Origin: an uncultured Oscillibacter sp.
GTDB taxonomy: Bacteria; Bacillota; Clostridia; Oscillospirales; Oscillospiraceae
Assembly: GCA_946183175.1 (NCBI GenBank)
Contig: CAMHBH010000037.1
Coordinates: 1 to 16,730, forward strand
DNA length: 16,730 nucleotides
Direction of reading: 5' to 3'
Each line of letters begins with the position of its first letter. The stretch's first letter is position 1. Below, piece after piece: positions 1 through 8,744 of the stretch. The position numbers and the translations under genes are program-made. Below the pieces are notes generated by a model. That model was not told the DNA's origin, did not search any database, and was given only the letters and a program-made list of their open reading frames with translations.

Positions 1-3000
1 TCGGGGAGCAGGTTGCTGACGGTGGTCGTGACGGTGCCGGAGGTGATGGGGACGTAGCCGGTGATGATTTCGGGGTTGTCGTACTCGGGGTTGACGATTT
101 CCAGGTAGGACGGCGTGGAGACGTAGAAGGGCGCGAGGGGAATGGGGTTGCCGTCCTCGTCGCGGACTTCGTTCCCGTTGGTGTCGACGCGGACATCGCT
201 CCCGGAGGTGGGGATTTCGTCCTTGCGCGTCCAGTTGACGGCGAAGCCGTCGAGGTCGCGCGTGCTGATGGTGTCGTCGGCGGGGGCGAGCGCGTAGAAC
301 ACGGTGCCCTGCCGCGAGATTTGCAGACGCATTTCGACGCTTACGTCCAGCGGGTTGAACATCGGACGCCCGGAGGAGAACGTCGGGGCCTCCGTGTCAA
401 GGAAGGCTTTCGTCAGGCGGAAACCGAGGTCGGGCGGCGTGCTCAGTTCGTTAATCGTCTCTTCCTGCTTGGCGGTCTGGAAGCGCTCCTCCGTGACGTT
501 GGACGCGAGGTTGCCGAGCTCATTCGACGAGCCGGAAATCACGGAGATGAAGAAGTGTACTTCCTGGCTCCAGCCGGAGCGCTGGTTGTCGCCGTTAATC
601 TCCCGGAAGCGGATTGCGTACTCGTACACACTCCCGTCGGAAAGCCTGGTCAGGTTGGGCGTCTCGCCGACGCCGTAGTTGTAGAGGTTGAAGTGCAGGC
701 TTTGTCCTACGCGCTGGTTGCGCATGGTGGACGGAATCGCGACTTTGCCCGTGCCGCCGGAGGCGTCGTGCGGGTTCTGGATACGCTTCCAGCCGTTGGC
801 GTCGGTCTCCGCCGATACGTCGTAGGACTGCGAGTCCGACAGACGCGAGCGGACGTACATTTCGTACTCACAGGAGATGTCCGACCAGATGAGCATATCC
901 CAGGTCGTCATGGGGTCCGACATGGAGGTCGAAACCGGCGTGACGGCGAAAGACATGTCGATGTCGCTGATTCCGACGGGGTAGGAACTGGCCGGGAGGC
1001 TGAGCGTCGTCAGCGCCACTTGCGAGGCGATTGTGCGGAAGCGTTCCAGGCGCGTCAACTGCATGCGGTTCTGGGCCGAGGAGGTGTCGGAGATGTCGTC
1101 GATTTGGAAGTAGTAGGAGGTGCCGCTGCTGAGGCGCAGGGCGCTGGTCTGCTCCCCGGCGCTTTCGATGTACGTCGGGAACGTGATGACCGTCCGGGCG
1201 TCCTCCATGGTGACGGTGCAGTTGCGGTAGTCGATGACCCAGTTGGTAATCGTGTCGGCGTTGGCGGTGGTGCGCTCGTTGACCAGTACGGGCAGGCCGG
1301 GGTTCGTGCGGTCGTAGAGCTTGATGGTCGCGCTCAACGCCTCGGCGAGCGTATCCTTGGCCGTGGCGCGGTCGGCGGACGACTGCGCGAGCACCACGTC
1401 TTGGTACAAGTCCAGAAAGCGCACGTTCGTCGACGCCTGCTGGATGCTCTCGTTAAAGACAAGGCGGATGTCGCTGTCGGCGTAGGGGGAGTTGGGCGAG
1501 TTTTCGGGCGTCCGCGTAAACTCCTGTGTGGCGACGGGCGGGGCGTTGTCGAGGGTGTTGGCCGTGACCATGCAGGTACGCTTCGGGTTGTTGGGGTCGG
1601 TCGGGTTCGTGGGGTCTCCGGTGGGGTAGATGGAGTAGTTCCCGGCGAGGTCTTTGGCGATATACCAGATATCGTAGGAAGTCTCGGCCTGCAACCCGGT
1701 AATGTTGATTTGGGCGAGGGTATTCGGGCGGGCGGTGACGGAGCCGGCCTTTACGCCGTTCATGCCCGAGGAAATCTGCAACTGCGCGTATTCCGGCGTG
1801 ACGATACTGCTTCCCGCCGGGGGGAGGGGGTAGTCGGTGCCGGAGCGAACCGCGACCCAGTAGATAGTCCCGGCCTCGTTGAGCATGGCGGTGAAGCGGA
1901 TGGAGGTCGAGCGTACCTGGTTGACGGTCATGGGCGTGCGGAACTCCGGCGGGGTGCCGTCGACGGTCGTGAAGGTGAGCTTCCGGACGGGCGAACTCTG
2001 CGCGAAATCGGCGTCCGTCAGCCACAGGTACACGTCATATTTCGTCTGTTCGTGCAGTCCGGTGAGCTGTACGAGGGAGGGCAGGCTGCGCGTCAGTTCC
2101 ATAATGCCCGTGGAAATCGCGCCGCCGAGCGACCCGGCGCGGAAATCGCGTCCGGCGGGCGTCGAACTGCCGGTGTTGTAGAGCGCCCAGTAGAGCATAC
2201 AACTCTTATTAGCCATAACCATGACCTGCGCGCTGTAGCGGTCGACGCTGGCGGAGTTCCTGTCGTAGGTGTTGGAGCTGATGTTGGGGTAGCCGGCAGT
2301 AAAGGCCGGAATCGTGCCGTCGGGCGCCGAGAACGAGACGACCTTCACGGGGGAGCGGGTGCCGCGCGCGTCGACCATAATCGCGGAGAGGTAGTAGGAG
2401 CCCCCGGCGGTCAGGCGCTGTATTTTCACCTGTACTTCCTGGTTCGAGGCGTCAATCTTCGTCGAGCCGCTGTTGATGGTCTTGGAGCCGTAGGTGGAGG
2501 GGTTAATCAGCTCTTCCTCGTTCACGGAGCCGTCCGGGAGGCCGCTGACGGCCCAGTAGACGGTGCCGGTCTTGTTGGCGGAGAACCACCCGAGGGCGTT
2601 GCTGGGCGAGATGTCCGACACCCTCGGGTAGCCCGCTAAGAGGCGCGGGTCTTCCGACGCCTCCGCGCCCTGCGTGGAGTCCATGCGGGTGCCGGATATC
2701 ATAGCCGTAATGCCGGGCCGGATGTTGACGTTGTCGGGGAGCATGGAGACAATGGAGCCCGCCGTATTGATGTTGACGTTCTCTATGTCGCCGTTGCCCG
2801 TGACGGGTACCCCGGTATCAAGGTTGAGCGTCTTGACGATGGCGTTGGGGTCGAGTATCAGCGAGGAATCGACGGCGGCCTCGTCAATCGTCAGATTCTG
2901 CAACGTGCCCGAGGCGATACGGAGTGTGGATTCCCGGGTCTTGTTGGTCACGTTCTCCAGATTGCCCGACAGAGAAAACTCGTTCAGGGGCGAACCTTCC

Positions 3001-3965
3001 AGCGTAATGTTGAGCAGTCCGCGCCCGGTGGGGGTTCTGTCCTGGAGGTACGCGCTGGAACGAATCGAGGTGTTCTTGATAGAAGTCGTGCCCTCCGAGC
3101 GCAGGGACAGGTACTGCCCCTTGAGGCTGTCGACTTCCAGATTGTTGGCCTCCACGTTGCGGAGAATCACGCTTTCGTCGCCGGTCTCGCTCTCGCCGCT
3201 CCCGGCTACGATGATGTCGCCGAGGACGCGGACGTTTTCCAGCGTGACCGCGCCGAGTTCGAGGCCGCCGCTGATGTACAGATTCCCGGCAATCGTCGTA
3301 TTCCGCAACGTGGTTGCCGAGCTGGAAATCGTCACGTTGCCGAACACGTCGTCGAGTTCGTAGACGCCGGGTTCCTGAATCAGATTGCCCAGCGCGCGGT
3401 AGAGCAACAGCGCCATAGCGCCCCGGGAGATGTTCGCCTCGGGGCGGAACGTGCCGTCGGGGTAGCCCTTAATCAGGCCCTTCTGCACGGCGGCCTTGAC
3501 GTAGCCCTTGCTGTAGTCGGCGAAGGCGTTGCCGTCGATGAACTGCGTCACCTCCCCGGGCACGGGCGTCAGGCGGAGATTCTTGGCGAGCATGGTCATG
3601 GCCTGCTGGCGCGTGAGGAGGCGTTCCGGGGAGGCGCTGTAGCGGTCGGTTCCGGTGAAGTAGCGCGCCGTGTAGGCGATGACTACGTCGTCGTAGTACC
3701 ACGAGGTGGCGAGGATGTCGCGGAACGGTACTTCTCCTTTCGCGGTGTAGCCGTAGGCGCGGTTGACCATGGCCACGAACTGCGCGCGCGACACCATGCG
3801 TTCGGGGTGTACCTCGCCGTCCTCGTAGCCGTGGATGACGCCCCACGAGACGAGTTTCTCGATGGCGTCGTCGTAGACGCTCTCGGCGGCGCGCGCCCGC
3901 GCGGGGTACGCGAACACGAGAAGCAGTACCGCCGAAAGAAGCAGGAATTTTGTGACTTTTTTCAA
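1..3965 (-). CDS. SLH-domain surface protein with beta-repeat and Fn3/Ig-like modules (partial, C-terminus outside window)
   Basis: The reading frame is open from 3965 to the left edge, giving about 1321 residues with the C-terminus missing. The start is a TTG with GGAAGGAG seven bases upstream; no better start exists and the signal peptide begins right there. Residues 1-26 are a Sec signal peptide (KK, then a Leu/Val-rich core, then ARA). Three SLH motifs follow at about 27-73, 81-130 and 142-193; the third carries GYPDGTFRP. SLH domains normally tether proteins to cell-wall polymers. Residues about 200-425 are short alternating beta-type repeats rich in N, T, V and I, possibly a beta-helix. 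After that come Fn3/Ig-like modules marked by a recurring G-T-V-Y-W-A motif near positions 2557, 2190, 1862 and 297, plus an SbsA-like Ig segment (RLVFNESI) near 1450. The gene starts three bases after the PilZ stop, so it is probably cotranscribed. It is probably an exported structural or adhesive surface protein; the ligand is unknown. Confidence 0.9.
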   Translation of the reverse strand, partial: MKKVTKFLLLSAVLLLVFAYPARARAAESVYDDAIEKLVSWGVIHGYEDGEVHPERMVSRAQFVAMVNRAYGYTAKGEVPFRDILATSWYYDDVVIAYTARYFTGTDRYSASPERLLTRQQAMTMLAKNLRLTPVPGEVTQFIDGNAFADYSKGYVKAAVQKGLIKGYPDGTFRPEANISRGAMALLLYRALGNLIQEPGVYELDDVFGNVTISSSATTLRNTTIAGNLYISGGLELGAVTLENVRVLGDIIVAGSGESETGDESVILRNVEANNLEVDSLKGQYLSLRSEGTTSIKNTSIRSSAYLQDRTPTGRGLLNITLEGSPLNEFSLSGNLENVTNKTRESTLRIASGTLQNLTIDEAAVDSSLILDPNAIVKTLNLDTGVPVTGNGDIENVNINTAGSIVSMLPDNVNIRPGITAMISGTRMDSTQGAEASEDPRLLAGYPRVSDISPSNALGWFSANKTGTVYWAVSGLPDGSVNEEELINPSTYGSKTINSGSTKIDASNQEVQVKIQRLTAGGSYYLSAIMVDARGTRSPVKVVSFSAPDGTIPAFTAGYPNISSNTYDRNSASVDRYSAQVMVMANKSCMLYWALYNTGSSTPAGRDFRAGSLGGAISTGIMELTRSLPSLVQLTGLHEQTKYDVYLWLTDADFAQSSPVRKLTFTTVDGTPPEFRTPMTVNQVRSTSIRFTAMLNEAGTIYWVAVRSGTDYPLPPAGSSIVTPEYAQLQISSGMNGVKAGSVTARPNTLAQINITGLQAETSYDIWYIAKDLAGNYSIYPTGDPTNPTDPNNPKRTCMVTANTLDNAPPVATQEFTRTPENSPNSPYADSDIRLVFNESIQQASTNVRFLDLYQDVVLAQSSADRATAKDTLAEALSATIKLYDRTNPGLPVLVNERTTANADTITNWVIDYRNCTVTMEDARTVITFPTYIESAGEQTSALRLSSGTSYYFQIDDISDTSSAQNRMQLTRLERFRTIASQVALTTLSLPASSYPVGISDIDMSFAVTPVSTSMSDPMTTWDMLIWSDISCEYEMYVRSRLSDSQSYDVSAETDANGWKRIQNPHDASGGTGKVAIPSTMRNQRVGQSLHFNLYNYGVGETPNLTRLSDGSVYEYAIRFREINGDNQRSGWSQEVHFFISVISGSSNELGNLASNVTEERFQTAKQEETINELSTPPDLGFRLTKAFLDTEAPTFSSGRPMFNPLDVSVEMRLQISRQGTVFYALAPADDTISTRDLDGFAVNWTRKDEIPTSGSDVRVDTNGNEVRDEDGNPIPLAPFYVSTPSYLEIVNPEYDNPEIITGYVPITSGTVTTTVSNLLP

Positions 3966-3968
3966 ATT

Positions 3969-4598
3969 CTAACTCCTTCCCTGTCTGGCGTTGTCGCGGA
4001 TGTGGGCGAGCTGGATGTTGAAGACCGCCTCCTGAATCATGCTCTCCTCGTCGGGAATCAGGTCGACGAACTGGCAGGCGTACTTCTGAATGGGCGGGGA
4101 GAAGGGCAGTACGCGGAGAATCGTACAGCGGACAATAATCGGGGCCTCCGCCGTAATCGGAATCACGACTTCCGTATTGGAGCCCGCCGGGAGATTGGCG
4201 ACGGTGTAGAAGGCGATTCCGCCGGAGCTTAAGTCGATGGCCTTGATGATGTAGCGCCCGCCGGAATCGGGGTAGATGAAGCTCTCGAAGTCCACGGGCA
4301 TGCGGAAATTCTTCCGGACGGCCATTCCCATTTCGCGCATATGCTCAATGGTCACGACGCTGCCCCGGCGTCCGACCGCCTTGCCCATCGTCACGGATTT
4401 GGTCTTGTCGGTCGGCACGACCTGCACAATCTCCATGCGGAGAATGCGCTCGATGTCGCCGTCCATGACTTTGAAAAGAATGTCGTCGCTGTCGGGGTTG
4501 TTCTGCAAGGCACCCCGGGCGAGATAGTTGGAGTTCTTGTCCATGAGGAAATAGTAATCCTGCGTTTTTTCCTTCTTCAGAAATCCGAATAGGGCCAT
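3969..4598 (-). CDS. PilZ-domain protein (probable c-di-GMP receptor)
   Basis: A 209-residue cytoplasmic protein with no signal peptide. The C-terminal half carries both PilZ signatures: RKNFR at residues 95-99 (the RxxxR motif) and DLSSGG at 122-127 (the D/NxSxxG motif), followed by alternating beta strands to about 180. In this family those residues contact c-di-GMP, so ligand binding is likely but not proven. The N-terminal ~90 residues resemble the extra beta-barrel domain of YcgR-type flagellar PilZ proteins only in layout; I cannot assign it. The ATG at 4598 has GGAAGGAG nine bases upstream and starts four bases after the FlhB-like gene. Lying between flagellar-export genes and an SLH protein, it may link second-messenger level to motility or surface output. 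Confidence 0.88.
   Translation of the reverse strand: MALFGFLKKEKTQDYYFLMDKNSNYLARGALQNNPDSDDILFKVMDGDIERILRMEIVQVVPTDKTKSVTMGKAVGRRGSVVTIEHMREMGMAVRKNFRMPVDFESFIYPDSGGRYIIKAIDLSSGGIAFYTVANLPAGSNTEVVIPITAEAPIIVRCTILRVLPFSPPIQKYACQFVDLIPDEESMIQEAVFNIQLAHIRDNARQGRS
3973..3980 (-). promoter_or_regulatory. Ribosome binding site that fixes the TTG start of the SLH protein
   Basis: GGAAGGAG on the minus strand lies seven bases before the TTG at 3965 and immediately before the TAG stop of the PilZ gene (3971-3969). The binding site therefore sits inside the end of the upstream gene, which suggests translational coupling of the two genes. Confidence 0.75.
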
Positions 4599-4602
4599 TC
4601 GC

Positions 4603-4914
4603 TTACACTCCTTCCGCGCTTTCGGTCTCCGGCGGCGTCAGGACTTTGGGCCGCCGGTTCTGTACGTCGAAGTTGAGAAAGTAGACGTAGATTTCGACAA
4701 TCGCCTGGTAGAGTTCCGGGGGAATTTCCTGGCCCAAATTCAACTGCGTCAGCACCGTCGCGAGGGAATCGTCCTCGTAAATCGGCACGCCGTTCTCCTG
4801 CGCCACGTCCACTATCCGCTCGGCGAGGTAGCCCATCCCGGAGGCCACGACGACCGGCGCGCTGTCGTCGGCCCCGTACTGAAGGGCCACCGCCCGTTTT
4901 GTCGCTCTCGGCAC
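4603..4914 (-). CDS. Free-standing FlhB C-terminal-domain protein (EscU/YscU/HrcU-like export switch)
   Basis: A 103-residue protein that corresponds to only the cytoplasmic domain of FlhB-family export-switch proteins. Residues 7-12 (AVALQY) match the strand that follows the autocleavage site. SAPVVVASG, EDDSLATVL and IPPELYQAIVEIYVYF match later conserved segments. The NPTH cleavage motif and the membrane domain are absent, as in Bacillus YlqH and Helicobacter FlhX, which are separate FlhB-C-like proteins. The start is a GTG at 4914, with AAGGAG nine bases upstream. It lies between a FliK-like gene and the PilZ gene. It could act with the flagellar export gate in hook-to-filament substrate switching; that role is inferred from the family and from the FliK-like neighbour. 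Confidence 0.88.
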   Translation of the reverse strand: MPRATKRAVALQYGADDSAPVVVASGMGYLAERIVDVAQENGVPIYEDDSLATVLTQLNLGQEIPPELYQAIVEIYVYFLNFDVQNRRPKVLTPPETESAEGV

Positions 4915-4938
4915 TGCTGTTCACTCCTTAATGCTCCG

Positions 4939-6354
4939 CTATACCTTGACGTTAATGCCCGTCATGCCCTCCATAATCTTGGGGAAGACTTCCGAAATCA
5001 TAATGGGCCGCCGCATTTCGGCCACCGTCACATTTTCCGGGCGGAGGCCGTTCCGCGACAGGATTTCCGCGAGCGTCTGCGAAACCTGCTGGGCGTGCGG
5101 CGCGACTATCGACGGGCACGCCACCTGTAAGTTGACATCCGTCCCGTGGGCGTCGAACAGCAAATCGAAGGCCCCCAGCGATTCTATGTCCAGCTTAATC
5201 AGAATCCGGAAATCCCCGTCGCCGTACTGCTGGCGCGTGTTGCCCACGTCGGGGTCTACCCACATCTCCGCGAACATCTTCTGGCCGTCCCAGTCGAGCG
5301 GCAGAATGACGTGGTTGAGCGGCATGTACACGCTCTCGTTAATCAGCATGGCCGACATCATATTCCGGAACGCCTCCTGCGCGTTGGCCCCGCCCTCGCC
5401 CCGGATTGCGGCGTTGGTCAGGGACGCCATACGCGCCGCGAAGGCGTTGTTTTGCGCCGCTTTCGCGAAGTCCGACTCTTTCAGCAGTCGCAATATGTCC
5501 GCGTCCGACAGCTTCCCCAGCTCTTGCGGCAGGACGCCCATCGAAGTCAGGTGCCGGAACGCGTGGAGCAATCCCTTGGTGTCGCCGTTCTCGTAGCGGG
5601 CCAGGTCCAGCGTCATCATCGACAGGATATTCCGCGCCCGCCCGTGGTCATGCGTCAGGGTTACATAGCGCGCAATCAGCGGGAACAGCTTCTCCCGCAA
5701 CAGGTTCAAATTCCCCTGACGGTCTCCGGCCTCGACGCCGCTTTGCAGCTTGGACAGAATGTCTTTTACCTGGTCGGCCCACTGCGAAGGCAGGGATTCG
5801 GTCATGTCCCCGGTTTCCCGGAGCAGTTTTGTCTCTAGATGTTCCGTGGAGGAGAAGTCGCTGTAGCGGCGGAGGAATTGCAGGATGTCGGAGCGGGCCA
5901 TTTCGGAGGGGTTGCCGTTGTAGGCGTCGCGAATCAGCCCGAACAGCGCCCCCGTGAACCGGGAGCCGCTTTGCAGTTGGTTCTTGAGAAATTCCAGAAG
6001 CTGGGCCTCGTCCATTTGCAGGAATTCCATGAACTGCGACATTTCCTGGGCGAAGCCCGAACGGATTCCCGACGAGACCTCCACCCCGCCCCATTGCAGA
6101 ATGCGCATGAACACTTCCGGAAGGTCACGCGCCCCGCGCAGGCGTTGCAGGAACGTCATGTAGTTCGACTCGTACCGGGTAGTGCCGGAGGTGTCGGCGT
6201 TGTCCTGGCGCTCGGACTTGCTGTCGGGCCGGACGACGCGCTCGGGGTCTACGATATTCTGTACGCTGGTATCCGTTGGCGGCGGGGTCGTGATTCTGAC
6301 TGGCGGCTGGTCGTAACCGGGTACCGGATTGGTGGGGCCTAACAGGGCCGGCAT
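4939..6354 (-). CDS. FliK-like flagellar hook-length-control C-terminal-domain protein
   Basis: 471 residues from the ATG at 6354, which has AAGGAG eight bases upstream; a GTG at 6387 in the same frame has no comparable site. The first ~65 residues are Pro/Thr/Asp-rich and probably disordered. The middle (about 70-335) is predicted helical, with many Leu/Phe heptad-like stretches. The last ~120 residues (from LPLDWDG) have the alternating pattern of the FliK C-terminal domain: a hydrophobic strand, RILIKLDIESLGAFDLLF, an NLQVACPS strand, then a long helix with LAEILSRNGL. FliK measures hook length and signals to FlhB. The next gene downstream (24-base gap) encodes an FlhB-C-like protein, which supports the call. 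The N-terminal region is not recognisable as classical FliK, so it may be a paralogue with another role. Confidence 0.65.
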   Translation of the reverse strand: MPALLGPTNPVPGYDQPPVRITTPPPTDTSVQNIVDPERVVRPDSKSERQDNADTSGTTRYESNYMTFLQRLRGARDLPEVFMRILQWGGVEVSSGIRSGFAQEMSQFMEFLQMDEAQLLEFLKNQLQSGSRFTGALFGLIRDAYNGNPSEMARSDILQFLRRYSDFSSTEHLETKLLRETGDMTESLPSQWADQVKDILSKLQSGVEAGDRQGNLNLLREKLFPLIARYVTLTHDHGRARNILSMMTLDLARYENGDTKGLLHAFRHLTSMGVLPQELGKLSDADILRLLKESDFAKAAQNNAFAARMASLTNAAIRGEGGANAQEAFRNMMSAMLINESVYMPLNHVILPLDWDGQKMFAEMWVDPDVGNTRQQYGDGDFRILIKLDIESLGAFDLLFDAHGTDVNLQVACPSIVAPHAQQVSQTLAEILSRNGLRPENVTVAEMRRPIMISEVFPKIMEGMTGINVKV

Positions 6355-6417
6355 GGCGTTCACTCCTTTGCGGGGGAAATCAAACACGCTCGACAGAACT
6401 TGCTTTCAGGCCCTGCA

Positions 6418-6446
6418 ATGTTACCATGAAAACCGGGAAATTGCAA
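6418..6446 (-). promoter_or_regulatory. Sigma-A-like promoter candidate for the fliK-like/flhB-like/pilZ/SLH cluster
   Basis: On the minus strand, TTGCAA (6446-6441) and TAACAT (6423-6418) are separated by 17 bases and point at the ATG at 6354. Each hexamer matches four of six consensus bases. Transcription would start near 6411. This is the best sigma-A match I found in the short divergent region, but it is only moderate. Confidence 0.4.
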
Positions 6447-6528
6447 TGCTTTCCTGTCATTTTCGCGGGGTTGCGGGGCCGTGGGATGGAAATTCGTGGA
6501 CGTTTGAAAAAAAAACGGGCGCGGGCTA

Positions 6529-6555
6529 TTAATTTATCAGGAATCGTGCCGATAA
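6529..6555 (+). promoter_or_regulatory. Sigma-28 (SigD/FliA)-type promoter candidate for the chemotaxis operon
   Basis: A perfect GCCGATAA -10 box lies at 6548-6555. A TTAA/TAAT sequence at 6529-6533 falls 14-15 bases upstream, where the TAAA -35 box of motility sigma factors belongs. The -10 is full consensus and the -35 is weak. It lies about 85 bases upstream of cheA and points into the che operon, as expected for late motility genes. Confidence 0.65.
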
Positions 6556-6639
6556 ATAGATTAAGAGACGTGGGTTATACCCTGAATCGGGAAAAGGACC
6601 TTTTACGGGCCGAAATCAGAAAACAGAGGTGGATTTTCC

Positions 6640-8739
6640 ATGAGCATGAACAACGATATGCTGGAAGCGTACCTGTTCGAGATGCACTCCCTTTTGGAGC
6701 AGTTGGACGACTTAGTGCTGGCCGCCGAAGAGGCCCATACCTTCTCCCAGGACGACGTGAACGAAATCTTCCGGATTATGCACACCATCAAGGGCTCCTC
6801 CGCTATGATGGAGTTCAATTCCCTGATGACCATCGCGCACCGGATTGAGGACTTGTTTTTCGTCATCCGCGAAAAGACCATGGACGCCATTTCCGACGAG
6901 CTCAAACCGGAGATGTTCGACCTTATCTTCCAGTCTATCGACTTCTTCCGCGAGGAAATCGAGAAGGTTGAGACAAATCAGCCTCTTTCTACCTCTATCG
7001 ACACGTTCCTGGATAAAATTAATAGCTTTTCGGCGAAAATTTCCGGCGAGGCCGAGGACGAGCCCGCCGACGAACCCGCCGACACGCCCCAGCACGGTTC
7101 GGCCCCGACCGCAGAGGAAGCCGCGTTCGCGAGCGCGGAGTTCCCGTACGGCCTCCACGTCTATTTCGACGAGGGCGTCGGCATGGAGAACCTGCGCGCT
7201 ATGATGTTGATTAACTCCGTCAAGGACTACTGCGAGGAGTCCCAGTTCGACTACTACCCGCCCGACGTGCAGATGAACCCCGAAACCGCCAATTTCATCA
7301 TCGACAACGGTTTCTACATCCGCTTCCGCACGGCGGGAGACCGCGAGGAAGCCGTCCCGGCGGTCAAGGACAACGGGGCCGTGCGCAACTGGCAGGTATT
7401 CGACGCGCCGGAGGCGTCGCCGGCCCCGGCGCAGAAGGCCGCCGCCGTACAGGCCCCCGTAGCCGTAGAGCCGGAGCCCGCGCACGTAGAGGAACCGGCA
7501 CCCGCGCACGCCGCCGTACAGCAGGCCGCCGCCCCGACTGCCGCCAAACAGGCCCACGTCAAAGAGAGCCTGATTTCCGTCAGCCTGAGCAAACTCGACT
7601 CCTTAATGGCCGTCATCAGCGAAATCGTCATCACGGAGGCGCAGGTCACGGCGTCGCCCGACCTGAAGGGCCTCAAACTCGACAACTTTACCAAGGCCGC
7701 GCGGCAGTTGCGCTCCCTGACCGACAATTTGCAGGACGTGGGGCTTTCGCTCCGCATGGTGCCCGTGTCGGCTACGTTCCAGAAGATGAAGCGGATTGTC
7801 CGCGACATGAGCAAGAAACTCAAGAAGGAAACCAATCTGGTACTCGTCGGCGAGGACACCGAAGTTGACAAGACCGTAGTCGACAGCATTTCCGACCCCA
7901 TCATGCACATCGTGCGGAACTCCATGGACCACGGAATCGAGAGCGACCGCGCGGAGCGTATCGCCGCCGGGAAGGACCCCGCCGGGAAGATTATCCTTTC
8001 GGCGCGCCAGACGGGCGGAGAGGTCATTATCGAAGTCATCGACGACGGGCAGGGCGTCGACGACGACGCCGTGCTCAACAAGGCCATCCGGCAGGGACTG
8101 GCCCAGCCCGGCGTCGAGTACAGTCACAAGGACATCCTCAATTTCCTGCTCATGCCGGGATTCTCCACCAACACGGAAGTCACGGAGTATTCCGGGCGCG
8201 GCGTCGGTATGGACGTGGTGAAAAGCAACGTCGAGAGCGTCGGCGGAACTGTCACGATTACCAGCGAGCGCGGGAAGGGCATGACCACTACTCTGCGAAT
8301 CCCGCTGAACATGTCCATCATGGACGGCATGGAAGTCGCGGTAGGCGATTCCATTTTTACCGTGCCCATCAGCGATATCCAGCAGATTTTCAAGGTATCC
8401 GACATCAACATCATTCAGGACGCCACACACGGCGAAATGGTCAAGATTGTCGACAACTTCTATTCCATCGTGCGCGCGAAGGAGTTCTACCAGCTCAACG
8501 GCGGCGTGGACAACCTCGACGAAGGCGTACTGCTCTGGGTGGAATCCGGCGACAACTCGTTCTGCCTGTTCGTCGACGAGCTCATCGGCGAACAGCAGGT
8601 CGTCGTGAAGCCCCTCCCCGACTACGTCAACAACTACGGTATCAAGAACTACGGCGTTTCGGGCTGTACGATTCTCGGCGACGGTAGCATTAGTATCATT
8701 CTCGACGTGGCGACGATTTACTCGTCCCAGAACAACTAA
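6640..8739 (+). CDS. cheA: Chemotaxis histidine kinase CheA
   Basis: 699 residues; ATG at 6640 with AGAGGTGG seven bases upstream. This is the cytoplasmic kinase that couples receptors to CheY and CheB. The HPt domain (1-~105) has the phosphoacceptor His48 in MHTIKGSS. A P2-like domain of the Clostridia type lies at about 168-255. An Ala/Pro-rich linker runs through 256-308. The dimerisation helices start near 310. The ATPase domain shows an N box (H423 to E434, RNSMDHGIE), G1 (DDGQGVD, 468-474), F box (502-508) and G2 (GRGVGMDV, 519-526). The CheW-like P5 domain fills about 555-699. All catalytic motifs are intact. It is the first gene of an operon with a gene of unknown function, cheW, cheR and cheB. 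No cheY or receptor gene is in the window. Confidence 0.98.
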   Translation: MSMNNDMLEAYLFEMHSLLEQLDDLVLAAEEAHTFSQDDVNEIFRIMHTIKGSSAMMEFNSLMTIAHRIEDLFFVIREKTMDAISDELKPEMFDLIFQSIDFFREEIEKVETNQPLSTSIDTFLDKINSFSAKISGEAEDEPADEPADTPQHGSAPTAEEAAFASAEFPYGLHVYFDEGVGMENLRAMMLINSVKDYCEESQFDYYPPDVQMNPETANFIIDNGFYIRFRTAGDREEAVPAVKDNGAVRNWQVFDAPEASPAPAQKAAAVQAPVAVEPEPAHVEEPAPAHAAVQQAAAPTAAKQAHVKESLISVSLSKLDSLMAVISEIVITEAQVTASPDLKGLKLDNFTKAARQLRSLTDNLQDVGLSLRMVPVSATFQKMKRIVRDMSKKLKKETNLVLVGEDTEVDKTVVDSISDPIMHIVRNSMDHGIESDRAERIAAGKDPAGKIILSARQTGGEVIIEVIDDGQGVDDDAVLNKAIRQGLAQPGVEYSHKDILNFLLMPGFSTNTEVTEYSGRGVGMDVVKSNVESVGGTVTITSERGKGMTTTLRIPLNMSIMDGMEVAVGDSIFTVPISDIQQIFKVSDINIIQDATHGEMVKIVDNFYSIVRAKEFYQLNGGVDNLDEGVLLWVESGDNSFCLFVDELIGEQQVVVKPLPDYVNNYGIKNYGVSGCTILGDGSISIILDVATIYSSQNN

Positions 8740-8744
8740 GCGCC

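Noticed and set aside
321..2639. A 772-codon open frame on the plus strand
   Set aside because: It lies antisense to the SLH protein, has no ribosome binding site and a low-complexity Arg/Gly/Val-rich translation. GC-rich genes commonly leave such open antisense frames.
6355..6387. Earlier GTG start for the FliK-like gene at 6387
   Set aside because: No ribosome binding site precedes it, whereas AAGGAG stands eight bases before the ATG at 6354, inside the extended part.
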